From Thermoplasmata archaeon (lineage in GTDB: Archaea; Thermoplasmatota; Thermoplasmata; Lutacidiplasmatales; UBA184): DNA of 64,000 nt. The notes under the pieces were generated by a model. That model saw nothing but the letters and a program-made list of their open reading frames with translations, searched no databases and had not been told where the DNA came from. Below, piece by piece: positions 1 to 8,866 of this stretch. Position 1 is the stretch's first letter. Every line of letters begins with the position of its first letter. The stretch is taken from assembly GCA_022750195.1 (NCBI GenBank), contig JAKIWE010000002.1, positions 62,001 through 126,000 on the forward strand, read 5' to 3'. A program made the translations under genes and the position numbers.

Positions 1-1380
1 GACTCGGAGAGCACCCCGCTCCCGGTCCCTATCGCGCGCCTCGTCCCGCGCCTGAGGAAGAGCGCCCGCCTCTTCGAGGAAGGGAAGAAGCTGATCCCCA
101 ACTCGTCGAGCTCGCTGATCCGGGTCGCGTCGTACGACCCTTGCCCCCCGTTCATCGAGAGGGGGAAGGGCGCCCGGATCTGGGACGTCGACGAGAACGA
201 GTACCTCGATTTCAACCTGGCCTACGGTTGTCTCATCAACGGGCACGCCCACCCGGAGATCGTCAAAGCCGTCCAGGCCCAGGCCGAGCTGGGCCTCCAC
301 TTCGCCGCCCCCACGCAGCTCGAGATCGACGTCGCGAAGGCGTTCCGCAAGCTCGTCCCCAACGCCGAGCGCGTCGCGTTCTGCTCCAACGGCTCCGACG
401 CGACGATGAACGCGATCCGGATCGCTCGGGCGGTCACGGGGAAGGACGGGATCCTGAAGTTCGAGGGCCACTACCACGGCCAGCACGACTACGCGCTGAT
501 CAGCGCGGAGGCGCCGCCGATCGTCGCGGGGCTCGACGAGTACCCCCGCCCGCTGCCGAACTCCGCCGGCATCCCGCCCGGGGTCACGGACTACGTGATG
601 GTCGCCGCGTACAACTCCGTCACCTCGCTCGAGCGGATGGTGCGGCGGTACCGCGACCGGCTCGCCGCGGTGATCCTCGAGCCGATCATGGCGAACGCCG
701 GGATCATCCCGCCCGCGCCGGACTATCTCAAGCGCCTGCGCGAGATCACGACGGAGAACGACCTGCTGCTGATCTTCGACGAGGTGTTCACGGGCTTCCG
801 CGTGGCGCCGGGCGGCGCCCAGCAGATGTACAAGGTCGAACCGGACATCTCCTGCTGGGCGAAGGCGCTCGGCGGCGGCGTCACGATCTCCGCGGTCTCC
901 GGCAAGGCGGAGTACATGGACCTCATCGCCCCGGGGCGGATCTCCTTCGGCGGCACCTATTTCGCCAACAGCCTGAGCCTCGCCGGGGCACTGGCCAACC
1001 TGAAGGTCCTGGCTCGAGGGGGCGACGACCTCTACGACCGATTCGGTCGGCTCACCGACAAGATGGAACGCGGGATCGAGGCAGCGGCCCGCGACACCAA
1101 GGTGAACGTCCTGGCCCAGTCGGTCAACGGGATGCTCCAGTTCTTCTTCACCCGCCGCAAGAAGATCACGAACTACCGCGAGTCGTTGCAGATCGACTGG
1201 AACCTGTTCCTGCGGCATCACCAGCTGCTGCTCGCGCGGGGGATCTACATCCACCCGGACAACTACGAGCGGCTGACGTTCTCGTCGGCGCACACCGACA
1301 AGGACGTGGAACAGTTCCTCGGTGCGATCAACGAGACGTTCGCTGAGCTGCGTACGTTGCCGCGCGACTATCTTCCCTGA
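1..1380 (+). CDS. Class III PLP aminotransferase, glutamate-1-semialdehyde aminomutase-like (5' partial)
   Basis: The frame is open from the first base of the window, so the N-terminus lies outside; about 459 codons are visible, close to a full-length enzyme of this family. Fold-type I class III features are present in order: GARIWDVDENEYLDF near residue 55, the cofactor-phosphate region CSNGSDAT near residue 130, FDEVFTGFR with the ring-stacking Asp, and the Schiff-base lysine in SCWAKALGGG. The family transfers an amino group between an omega-amine or amino acid and an oxo acid in the cytosol; GSA aminomutases are the nearest motif match, but the setting among amine-oxidising genes makes a catabolic or aminomutase role on another substrate equally possible. 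It ends convergently with the SRPBCC gene and overlaps it by 13 bp. Class assignment is sure; substrate is not. Confidence 0.88.
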   Translation, partial: DSESTPLPVPIARLVPRLRKSARLFEEGKKLIPNSSSSLIRVASYDPCPPFIERGKGARIWDVDENEYLDFNLAYGCLINGHAHPEIVKAVQAQAELGLHFAAPTQLEIDVAKAFRKLVPNAERVAFCSNGSDATMNAIRIARAVTGKDGILKFEGHYHGQHDYALISAEAPPIVAGLDEYPRPLPNSAGIPPGVTDYVMVAAYNSVTSLERMVRRYRDRLAAVILEPIMANAGIIPPAPDYLKRLREITTENDLLLIFDEVFTGFRVAPGGAQQMYKVEPDISCWAKALGGGVTISAVSGKAEYMDLIAPGRISFGGTYFANSLSLAGALANLKVLARGGDDLYDRFGRLTDKMERGIEAAARDTKVNVLAQSVNGMLQFFFTRRKKITNYRESLQIDWNLFLRHHQLLLARGIYIHPDNYERLTFSSAHTDKDVEQFLGAINETFAELRTLPRDYLP

Positions 1381-1850
1381 ACCCCGGTCGAAGGAGCTGC
1401 GCCTGCGGCGCCGGCCGCCGAACGCGCGAGCAGCTGGCGCCGGATCGCCGCTGCGAAGCTCTGGACGTCCTGGGGAAGCTGGCGCTCGACGAGGTTGTCG
1501 ATGATCGCTCGCAGCGCGCCCTGGCCGCGCATTTCGAGGAGCACCTTCAGCTCGGTCTCCTCCGGGGCCCGGGGCACCAACTCGACGGAGCCCTCCACGG
1601 TGGCTTCGGGGGCCACCGCGCGGAACCGGACGGTGCGTTCGTCCCCCGGAAGCACTTCGCCGCGGAACACCGAGGTCCGGCTCACGAAGCCGATCTTCGT
1701 GGTGACCGTCCAGTTGGCCACCGTCTCGGAGACCTTCTGCACTCCCTGAACGTGCGGGATCGCCCCGGCGAGGAAATCGAGGTCGCGGAGGAGCCCGGCG
1801 AGCTCGTGCGCGGATCCGGGGCAGACGATGGTCGCGTGAGCGGACGGCAT
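1368..1850 (-). CDS. SRPBCC-fold protein, CoxG/polyketide-cyclase-like
   Basis: This 160-residue protein has the layout of a START/SRPBCC (Bet v1-like) domain: an N-terminal strand and helix (CPGSAHELAGLLRDLDFL), then alternating beta-strands with the typical CoxG-type pattern in which a penalty term such as GDERTVRFRAVAPEATVEGS is followed by a long C-terminal helix. Members bind hydrophobic ligands or help assemble oxidoreductases such as the molybdenum CO-dehydrogenase family (CoxG). No CO-dehydrogenase genes are in view, so a ligand-binding or accessory role for the surrounding oxygenases is only an inference. It is convergent with the upstream aminotransferase and divergent from the next one, leaving 145 bp for both promoters. 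The last 15 residues are Ala/Gly rich and probably disordered. Confidence 0.7.
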   Translation of the reverse strand: MPSAHATIVCPGSAHELAGLLRDLDFLAGAIPHVQGVQKVSETVANWTVTTKIGFVSRTSVFRGEVLPGDERTVRFRAVAPEATVEGSVELVPRAPEETELKVLLEMRGQGALRAIIDNLVERQLPQDVQSFAAAIRRQLLARSAAGAAGAAPSTGVQGR

Positions 1851-1995
1851 CGCATTCGCCTCCAGCGGATCGTTCCCGACCCGTGGGGCGTCTTGACCTT
1901 CGCCCCCCGACGGGAGAGGGAGGACGACGCGTCCGTCGTGGGTGCGGCGAACGGCCTAAGGCGGCCGGGGCCTGGGGTCCGCGAGGGTCGTCAGC

Positions 1996-3372
1996 GTGAG
2001 CGAACCGTCCGGCACCTCACCGCCGGGAGACCCCCCGCCCGTCGGTCCGACGGGTCGGTCGGCGGAGTACTGGGCGCGGTACCGCGCGCTCGCGCCGAAG
2101 TACTTCTGGGCCGAGGAGACCCGTTCGGCCAGCATCGTGGTCGCCGGCGCGGAAGGCTCCACGCTGAAGGATGCCGACGGCCGGACCTACATCGACCTCA
2201 CGAGCCAGTGGTCGACGAACAACCTCGGGAACGTCCACCCTGAGGTGCTTCGAGCGAGCGTCGACGCGCTCGGCCGGTACGGGTTCCTGATCTATTTCCT
2301 CCACCCGCATCTCCCGATGATCGAGCTCTCCGAGAAGCTGCTCGAGATCCGACCGTCCCCGAACCTGACCCGGGTCTTCCTCGAGCTCTCTGGGACCGGG
2401 GCCGTCGAGGCGGCGGTGAAGCACGCGGTCCAGACCAGCCGACGACCGCTCGTGCTGAGCTTTCTCGGCCAGTACCACGGGCTCAGCATCGGCACGGGGG
2501 CGATCGGCTCGTTGAGCTCGGAGGAGCGGCGACACTGGGAGCCGTACCACGGAGGGAGCGTCCACGCGCCCTACCCGGCCCCGTACCGCCGCCCCGCGGG
2601 GATGTCCGAGACGGAGTTCGGCGAGTCGATGTTAGGGTACCTCGAAGAGCAGCTGCTCCGTTACCAGGCCGCCCCGGACAGGATCGCCGCCGCGATCCTG
2701 GAGCCGGTCGCCTGCGAGGCGGGGATATGGATCCCCCCGAAGAACTTCGTCCGGGGCCTTCGGCGACTCTGCGACGCGCACGGGTGGTACTTCATCGCGG
2801 ACGAGGTCGAGACCGGCCTCGGCCGGACGGGCTCGATGTGGGCGATCGACCACTTCGGGGTCGCTCCGGACCTTCTGACGATCGGCAAGGGGATCAGTGG
2901 AGGCCTCCTCCCGATCTCGGCCGTGCTGGGCGACGAGCGGTCGATGGGGGAGGAAGGCGTCGCCGCAGGTACGACCTTCGCCGGTCACCCGGCCGCCTGC
3001 GTCGCGGCGTCGACGACGATCGACATCCTACGCCGGGACCGTCTCCCCGAGCGCTCGGCGCGTCTCGGAGCCCACGCCCTGAAGCGGTTGCAAGAGTGGA
3101 CGGCGTGGGAGGGCATCGGGGACGTCCGCGGTCTCGGCCTTTGCCTCGGGGTCGAGCTCGTCCACAACAAGGACCCACGCCGGCCGGACCCTAAGACGAC
3201 CCGCGCCGTGTTCTTCGATTGCGTCGCCCACGGGACACTTCCGCTCTACAACTACGGGGACAACGTCCTCCGGGTCCAGCCGCCGCTCACGATCGAGGAG
3301 CCGCTCCTCGACCAGGCTCTCGACACGTTGGGAGAGGCGCTGCGAAGGCACCTGCCCAAGACGGCCAGTTAG
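1996..3372 (+). CDS. Class III omega-aminotransferase
   Basis: A 458-residue fold-type I PLP enzyme starting at GTG. Visible landmarks are the N-terminal DADGRTYIDLTSQW block, LSGTGAVEAAVKHA for cofactor binding, FIADEVETGLGRTGS with the pyridine-stacking Asp, and IGKGISGG with the Schiff-base lysine. This combination is typical of 4-aminobutyrate, ornithine/diaminobutyrate and polyamine aminotransferases, which yield an aldehyde and glutamate or alanine. Two aldehyde dehydrogenases about 18 kb downstream could take the aldehyde further. It is divergent from the SRPBCC gene and convergent with the saccharopine-dehydrogenase-like gene. It differs clearly from the other two class III enzymes in the window, so these are not recent duplicates. 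Substrate cannot be read from the sequence. Confidence 0.88.
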   Translation: MSEPSGTSPPGDPPPVGPTGRSAEYWARYRALAPKYFWAEETRSASIVVAGAEGSTLKDADGRTYIDLTSQWSTNNLGNVHPEVLRASVDALGRYGFLIYFLHPHLPMIELSEKLLEIRPSPNLTRVFLELSGTGAVEAAVKHAVQTSRRPLVLSFLGQYHGLSIGTGAIGSLSSEERRHWEPYHGGSVHAPYPAPYRRPAGMSETEFGESMLGYLEEQLLRYQAAPDRIAAAILEPVACEAGIWIPPKNFVRGLRRLCDAHGWYFIADEVETGLGRTGSMWAIDHFGVAPDLLTIGKGISGGLLPISAVLGDERSMGEEGVAAGTTFAGHPAACVAASTTIDILRRDRLPERSARLGAHALKRLQEWTAWEGIGDVRGLGLCLGVELVHNKDPRRPDPKTTRAVFFDCVAHGTLPLYNYGDNVLRVQPPLTIEEPLLDQALDTLGEALRRHLPKTAS

Positions 3373-3425
3373 ACGTTGCCGCGCAACTCTCGCCGGAGGG
3401 AGCGACCGACCCACGCCCCGCGGGT

Positions 3426-4595
3426 CTAGTTCGGGAGCGTCCGCTCGACCGTGATGCGCTCGAAGACGGGTACGCCTCTCTCCGCGAGCCGTCGCAAGAA
3501 CGGCGCCGGCGGAAGGGATTCCGGCGGGAAGAGCCCGGGTTCCTGGAAGTCGCCGTCGAGCAACAAGAGCGCGGCGGCAGCGGCCGGCGTCCCGGTCAGG
3601 TAGGAGGTCCCGGTCGTTCCGAACTGTGAGAATGCCGCAGTATGGCCTAGGGTCGTGCCGAGCACGAACGTGGTAGGGCAGCCGTCTTTCACTCCGGAGA
3701 CCTCCGCCACCAGGGCGGCGCTCCCGTCGATCCGGCCGGCCAGATCCCCCGGTCGGGGAAGGGCGGCGAGCAAGGTCCGCCTCGGGCTCGTGCCGCCGGG
3801 CGGCCCGTGCTCGAAGAGCTTGAGATCGCGGATCAGTTTCAGGGTTCGAACGCTCCCTTCGTCCAAGGCGAGCTTGAAGTCGACGTACTGGACCCCCTTG
3901 CCGATGAACCGAGGAAGGCTGTCGACCTCCTCGTGGTCGACGGAGTACACGGTCGATCGACCGACCGGAGCCGGGAAGTCGTACTCCTCGCTGGCGCCGA
4001 ACGGCGGCACATCGACGTACCGTCCTTCCTGGAAGATCCTCGAGGGGTGCAGGGTCTCCTCGATGAACGTCTCCGGGCTGAAGAGGCAGAGGAACGGGAA
4101 GTCAGGGCTCGTCGCGGAGTCGCCGTCGCGGATGCGGACCGACACGACCGAGTCGAGGGCATCGGCGGCGTGACGGACGAGGACGTTGCTCAAACCGGGA
4201 TCCTCGCCCATACCGACGACCGCCGTCAGCGAGCGACGGCGCCAGCTCTCCGAATCGGCGTACGGGTCCGTGGAGTCCGAGGCGAGGTCCATGTAGTTCG
4301 CTCCAGCATCCCAGGCGCCTTGCTGGATCGATCGATTGAACCTCGGCAGACTGGCGTTGATGATGAGCCGACAGCCGTGGGCCGCCTCGGCGACCGCAGC
4401 TGGCTCCTTGGCGTCCAGCGCGACCGCTCGCGCGGTGGAGGGGAGGGTCCGTTTCACCGCCGCGTCGGCGAGAGCGTGGTCGACGTCCGCGACGATCAGC
4501 TCTCCGACGCGGTCCGAGCGCGCCAGGTGAGTGGCGATCACTGTGCCGACGGCGCCGGCGCCGATGAGGAGGACAGGGGGAGGTTCCGGCGTCAG
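3426..4595 (-). CDS. Saccharopine dehydrogenase-like NAD(P) oxidoreductase (CTG start proposed)
   Basis: The C-terminal body matches the saccharopine dehydrogenase / lysine-ketoglutarate reductase family: after the Rossmann start come the MDLASDSTDPYAD segment and GMGEDPGLSNVLVRHAAD, a hallmark of the catalytic domain. The first usual start codon is GTG at 4541, but that start would delete the NAD(P)-binding loop: the codons just before it read LLIGAGAVGT. The open frame continues to 4697 with no ATG, GTG or TTG. A CTG at 4595, with a weak GAGGG about nine bases upstream, would give an N-terminus of 18 residues before the GTG and restore the dinucleotide fold, so I use it. The enzyme probably reduces or oxidises a secondary amine (imine chemistry), which fits the amine-catabolic setting. 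It follows the FAD oxidoreductase gene on the same strand and may be cotranscribed. Confidence 0.8.
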   Translation of the reverse strand: MTPEPPPVLLIGAGAVGTVIATHLARSDRVGELIVADVDHALADAAVKRTLPSTARAVALDAKEPAAVAEAAHGCRLIINASLPRFNRSIQQGAWDAGANYMDLASDSTDPYADSESWRRRSLTAVVGMGEDPGLSNVLVRHAADALDSVVSVRIRDGDSATSPDFPFLCLFSPETFIEETLHPSRIFQEGRYVDVPPFGASEEYDFPAPVGRSTVYSVDHEEVDSLPRFIGKGVQYVDFKLALDEGSVRTLKLIRDLKLFEHGPPGGTSPRRTLLAALPRPGDLAGRIDGSAALVAEVSGVKDGCPTTFVLGTTLGHTAAFSQFGTTGTSYLTGTPAAAAALLLLDGDFQEPGLFPPESLPPAPFLRRLAERGVPVFERITVERTLPN

Positions 4596-4662
4596 GCTAT
4601 CGACCCTCGCGGTCCTCGGGGCACGAGGCGAGCCATAAGCTCTCGGAGCCTCGGCGAGGCTC

Positions 4663-6213
4663 TCAGGTGCGGGCGGGCGCCGTGAGGTCGCGTTGGATCA
4701 CACCGGCCGCGTTGTAGCCAGGGGCGCCGGTGACCCCTCCGCCGGGGTGGGCGGCCGAACCACAGAGGTAGAGGCCGGGAACCGGCATCCGGTAGGTCGA
4801 CCAACCGGGGATAGGGCGGAGCGAGAACACCTGGTCGGGCGTGATGTCCCCCTGGTCGATGTTTCCCCCGGTCATCCCCAACGTCCGTTCCAAGTCGAGC
4901 GGGGTGACCACCTGCCAGGCACGGACCTTGCCGGGGAGGTCCGGGGCGTACTCTGCTAGGGTGTCCATGACGGTCCGGGCCACGTCCGGGCGAACGTCAT
5001 CCCAACTCCCCTCAGCCAGGTCGGTCGGGGCGTACTGGACGAACGCAGTCATCGTGTGGTGCCCCGGCGGCGCCACGCTCGGATCCAGCAAGCTCTGAAA
5101 GTAGGCGTCGACGAACGGGCGACGCGAAAAAGCCCCGTATTTCGCCTCGTCGAACGCGCGGTCAAGGTACTCGACGGACGGTGAAAGGTCGACCGCCCCC
5201 ACGAGGCGATCGGCCTCCGGTGCGGCGGTGAACTTCGGCATCGTTTCGAGGGCGGCGTTCAACTTCAGGCACGCACCGCGGGTCCGGATCTGGCCGACCC
5301 GGCGGGCGAGTTCGGCGGGCAGAGAGTCCGGAGGCAGCAGCCGTCCGAGGGTCGTCTTGGCGTCGACCGAGGAGGCGATCGCACGGGCGGTCCAGACCGT
5401 TCCGTCCTCGGTCTCCACACCGCACGCGCTCCCGTGCCGAACGAGGATCTTGCGGACCGGGGCGTTCGTGACGATCGAGGCCCCCGCGTGCTCCGCCGAC
5501 TTCGCGATCGCCTCACTGATCCGACCCATCCCGCCCCGGGAGAGCCCCCAGACCTCGCGGTGTCCGTTGAGGACCCCCAGATTGTGGTGACCGAGGATGA
5601 ACGCAGTTCCCGGGGTCGTCGGGCTTGCGAACGTTCCGATGATCGACGACGACGCGAGCGCGCCCTTCAGCTCCTCCGACTCGAACCAGTCGTCCAGCAG
5701 GTCGCTCGCACTGGTCAGGAACAGGTCTCTCAGGAGCCGTTCTCCGTCGGGGCCGAGGGAGGCAAGGAACTCGTTGATGGGCCGGGGCGCCTGCAAGAGC
5801 GCTGGTTCGAACAAAGCCATCGCCTCCGACCAGTACCGGACGTACCGCGGGTACGCCGCAGCGTCCTGGACCGAGAAGCGAGCGATCTCCTTCGCGGTCC
5901 GCGCGTCGTCCAGCCAGAACGTCAGCGAGCGCCCGTCGGGGAACGGAACGAACAGCTGCGGGTCGCAGAGGATCGGGTCGTACCCGAAGCGGCGGAGCTC
6001 GAGCTCCTCGACGATCGTCGGCCGGAGCATCCCGCACGCGTAGGAGTAGGTGTTGATCCGGAACCCGGGCCACGGCTCCTCGGTGACGCAGGCCCCTCCT
6101 ACGATGGGCCGCTGCTCCAGGACGACGACCCGCACGCCGGCCTTGGCCAGGTAGGCCGCCGTGACGAGGCCGTTGTGGCCGCCGCCGATGACGACGACGT
6201 CGGTCTCCGGCAT
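4663..6213 (-). CDS. FAD-dependent oxidoreductase, phytoene-desaturase/PYROXD2-like (copy 1)
   Basis: A 516-residue flavoprotein. The N-terminal Rossmann loop VVVIGGGHNGLVTAAYLAK and the following acidic strand end (LEQ) bind the FAD ADP moiety; the C-terminal GLYLCGSAAHPGGGVTGAPG is the second FAD contact of the amine-oxidase/phytoene-desaturase superfamily. No Cys/His redox centre and no transmembrane segment are seen, so it is probably cytosolic. Members of this bacterial/archaeal branch are annotated as NAD(P)/FAD-dependent oxidoreductases without proven substrate; desaturation or amine oxidation would fit the neighbours. A second copy with the same layout lies at 11908-13470. It is divergent from the Rieske oxygenase at 6335 and precedes the saccharopine-dehydrogenase-like gene on its own strand. 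Confidence 0.85.
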   Translation of the reverse strand: MPETDVVVIGGGHNGLVTAAYLAKAGVRVVVLEQRPIVGGACVTEEPWPGFRINTYSYACGMLRPTIVEELELRRFGYDPILCDPQLFVPFPDGRSLTFWLDDARTAKEIARFSVQDAAAYPRYVRYWSEAMALFEPALLQAPRPINEFLASLGPDGERLLRDLFLTSASDLLDDWFESEELKGALASSSIIGTFASPTTPGTAFILGHHNLGVLNGHREVWGLSRGGMGRISEAIAKSAEHAGASIVTNAPVRKILVRHGSACGVETEDGTVWTARAIASSVDAKTTLGRLLPPDSLPAELARRVGQIRTRGACLKLNAALETMPKFTAAPEADRLVGAVDLSPSVEYLDRAFDEAKYGAFSRRPFVDAYFQSLLDPSVAPPGHHTMTAFVQYAPTDLAEGSWDDVRPDVARTVMDTLAEYAPDLPGKVRAWQVVTPLDLERTLGMTGGNIDQGDITPDQVFSLRPIPGWSTYRMPVPGLYLCGSAAHPGGGVTGAPGYNAAGVIQRDLTAPART

Positions 6214-6334
6214 GACGTCAGCCGCCGCCCGAGGAGGCCCGAGTCGGAAAGTTCTTTCGAGGGCGCCGTGGGAGACGAACCGTTATGCGCGGGTCGAGGC
6301 TCCCCGAACCCCGCTCCGGCGGGGGTCGGTCCTG

Positions 6335-7510
6335 ATGGTCGGCGCGGTTCGTTCGAAGGGCTCCGGGAGGGTCGGTCGGGGCCCGATCGACCCTCTTGAG
6401 CTCCGCAAGGTCCGCCGCCCGCTCGACCGCGCGGCTACGTTGCCCGGGGGTCTCTTTTCGGACCCGACGGTCTACGAGCAAGAGCTCGAACGGCTGATCC
6501 TCTGGTCGTGGCAGTGCATCGGTCGGACGGACGAGATCGCGGCGGCCGGTGACTTCCTCACCTTCGAGATCGGGGGCTCGGGGGTGGTCATCCTTCGGGG
6601 CTCGGACGGCGAGCTCCGGGCCTTCCACAACGTCTGTCGACATCGCGGGACCCGCCTGGTCGAACCGGCGAGCGGTGGGGGACTTACCCGGATCCAATGC
6701 CCGTACCACGCCTGGACCTACGACCTCACCGGTCGCCTCCTCGGCGCCCCGCTGATGACCGGCATCAAGGAGTTCGACCGGGAGCAGTTCGGACTGTTCC
6801 CGGTGAAGCTCGAGAGCTGGCGGGGGTTCGTCTTCGTCAACCTCGACCCGAAGGCCACGCCGCTCGCCACGTACCTGGGCGGTCTCGTTCGGAGGGCCGC
6901 CCCGTACCCGCTCGAGCGGCTCCGCCGGGCGCGGCGGGTCGTGTACGACATCGCCGCCAACTGGAAGCTGATCGTCCAGAACGCGAACGAGTGCTACCAC
7001 TGCCCCGGGGTCCACCCGCAGCTCGCGCAGATCACGCCGTACCGATCGGGCGAGGAGGACCTCACCGACGGCCCGGTGTTCGGCGGCTGGATGGATTTCG
7101 TCGACGGCGCAAACACGCTCACCGCGTCCGGCACGACCCGACGCAAGCCGTTCGCGGGGCTCTCCGCCGAGGACCGGCGGCGCGTCTACTACTACGTGCT
7201 CTACCCGTCCAACTTCCTCTCGCTGCTGCCGGATTACGTCACCTTCGACTGGTTCCTTCCGTTGGGGCCGGAGCGGACCCGGCTCGTCTTCGACCTCTAC
7301 GTCGACCAGGACGAGGCCGACCCCGCCGACGACGCGATGGAGTTCTGGGAGACCACGAACCGTCAGGACTGGCACATTTGCGAGATGGCGCACCTCGGCT
7401 CACGCACCGTAGCCTACCACCAGGGACGGTACAGTTCGGACGAGGAGGTGGTCCATCTCCTCGACGAGTACTACCTCGAGCAGATGGGCCTGCTTCGGCG
7501 CGGGGGCTGA
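6335..7510 (+). CDS. Rieske non-heme iron aromatic-ring/quaternary-amine oxygenase, alpha subunit (copy A)
   Basis: About 391 residues. The N-terminal domain carries the Rieske [2Fe-2S] ligands CRHRGT and CPYHAW separated by 17 residues (C-X-H ... C-X2-H). The C-terminal catalytic domain has NANECYHCPGVHP, containing the two His of the mononuclear iron 2-His-1-carboxylate site plus the bridging acidic residue. The NECYHC form is typical of glycine-betaine, stachydrine, choline and carnitine oxygenases (GbcA/CntA type) rather than of naphthalene dioxygenases. Such enzymes oxidatively demethylate quaternary amines using O2 and electrons from a separate flavin/ferredoxin reductase, which is not visible here. 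ATG 6335 is the first start giving a sensible N-terminus; upstream codons have biased, gene-unlike composition. The start is divergent from the FAD oxidoreductase. Confidence 0.9.
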   Translation: MVGAVRSKGSGRVGRGPIDPLELRKVRRPLDRAATLPGGLFSDPTVYEQELERLILWSWQCIGRTDEIAAAGDFLTFEIGGSGVVILRGSDGELRAFHNVCRHRGTRLVEPASGGGLTRIQCPYHAWTYDLTGRLLGAPLMTGIKEFDREQFGLFPVKLESWRGFVFVNLDPKATPLATYLGGLVRRAAPYPLERLRRARRVVYDIAANWKLIVQNANECYHCPGVHPQLAQITPYRSGEEDLTDGPVFGGWMDFVDGANTLTASGTTRRKPFAGLSAEDRRRVYYYVLYPSNFLSLLPDYVTFDWFLPLGPERTRLVFDLYVDQDEADPADDAMEFWETTNRQDWHICEMAHLGSRTVAYHQGRYSSDEEVVHLLDEYYLEQMGLLRRGG

Positions 7511-7532
7511 GGGTCGCCCGGGGTCCAGGTCG

Positions 7533-8693
7533 CTACGGCGCCCGCATCTGCTCGCGGACGAAGGCGTCGAAGTCGTAGACCAGCGACTCCTGGTCACTGT
7601 ATCTTCCCCCCCGCCAGGAGCGGGAGCGGGCGCCCTGCTGGGCGAGCTCGCAGACCTTCCAGTCCTGCCGGTTGATCTCGTCCCAGAGCTCGGTGGCGTC
7701 CTTCGGGTCGAAGTCTGGCTGCTCCACGGCGGCGGGCTCGAAGAAGAAATCGCATTCGACGCGGGAGTGGTGCGGGTTGATCGGCCAGCTCCGGTGGAGC
7801 ATCAGGTAGTCCGGGTGGAGGCTGAGGAACGTGTTCGGGAACATGGTGTGGTAGTAGACGCGGGTCTTGTCGACGTCGGTCATCCCTCGGATCAGCGGAC
7901 GGCCCGTGTAGCCGGTCCGCGTCATCGACGTGTAGTCCTTGGCGAACGTCATGAACCCCCCGTTGACCTTCGAGCGCCGCTCCCCCTCGAGGAAGTGGTG
8001 GTCGTTGTCGCCGGAGAGGTAGGGGGTCAGCCGGTTCAGCTCGGGGTGCACGGGAGCGCAGTGGTAGCATTCCGAGTAGTTCTCGACCAGGATCTTCCAG
8101 TTCGCCTCGACCTCGTAGACGAAGTGCGCCCCGAGGCGCAGCTCCGCGATAGGGAACCGGGCCATCTCCGCGAAGAACGTGCCGAACTCCTCGCGCAAGC
8201 TCGGACCGCTGCCGCTCAGGTTCGCCCAGAGGAACCCTCCCCAGCGCTCGACGCGTACCGGATGGAGGCCGAACTGCTCCTTGTCGAAGTGGGTGACCTC
8301 TTGGGTGTGCGGGGCCCCGAGCAACCGGCCGTCGAGACCGTACTTCCAGGAATGGTATGGGCAGACGATGGAGCTGACCCCGGAACCTTCGGACGCCTCG
8401 AGGAGGCGGGTCCCTCGGTGGCGGCAGACGTTGTAGAAGCCGCGGGGCGTGCCGTCGGCGCCGCGTACGAAGAGGACGCTCTCGGGGCCGATCTGGCGGG
8501 TGAAGAAATCGCCCGGCTGGGCGATCTGGCTCTCGTGGCCGACGTTGAGCCAGCTGCGGTAGAACAGCCGCTCCATCTCGAGATGGAACGTCGGCTCGTC
8601 CCAGAAGATCGGGCCCGGGGGGGTGGTGGCGCCCAGGTACTCCGTCGACTCGGCTACGCCCCCCCCTTCGACCGTCCCCCCATGAGAAACCAT
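7533..8693 (-). CDS. Rieske non-heme iron oxygenase, alpha subunit (copy B)
   Basis: A 386-residue Rieske oxygenase convergent with copy A. It has the same Rieske ligands (CRHRGT and CPYHSW) and the same mononuclear iron site motif NYSECYHCAPVHP. The two proteins share architecture and several blocks (FDKEQFGL/FDREQFGL, INRQDWKVCE/TNRQDWHICE) but are clearly diverged, so they probably act on different substrates or successive demethylation steps. The protein is soluble, with a short, glycine-rich N-terminal extension. Electrons would have to come from a reductase encoded elsewhere. The gene faces away from the binding-protein gene at 8867, leaving 173 bp for two promoters. Confidence 0.9.
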   Translation of the reverse strand: MVSHGGTVEGGGVAESTEYLGATTPPGPIFWDEPTFHLEMERLFYRSWLNVGHESQIAQPGDFFTRQIGPESVLFVRGADGTPRGFYNVCRHRGTRLLEASEGSGVSSIVCPYHSWKYGLDGRLLGAPHTQEVTHFDKEQFGLHPVRVERWGGFLWANLSGSGPSLREEFGTFFAEMARFPIAELRLGAHFVYEVEANWKILVENYSECYHCAPVHPELNRLTPYLSGDNDHHFLEGERRSKVNGGFMTFAKDYTSMTRTGYTGRPLIRGMTDVDKTRVYYHTMFPNTFLSLHPDYLMLHRSWPINPHHSRVECDFFFEPAAVEQPDFDPKDATELWDEINRQDWKVCELAQQGARSRSWRGGRYSDQESLVYDFDAFVREQMRAP

Positions 8694-8866
8694 AGCAGGG
8701 AAAAGTGACCCGCTCCGGCAGATAACGGTGTTGGAAATCCGTCGTTCATCGCCGTGGGGAGTAGCGTGGGACGCGGCCGGTTCGTGCGCGTGAAACCGCG
8801 GTCCGGGCCGGCGAGCTAGCCCTTATCATACGGGCCTGCGTGGGTCACCCACCCAACAGGACCGGG

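Noticed and set aside
6161-6334. Upstream extension of the first Rieske oxygenase frame (57 codons)
   Set aside because: Composition is unlike the protein and it overlaps the divergent FAD oxidoreductase start; ATG 6335 gives a normal N-terminus.
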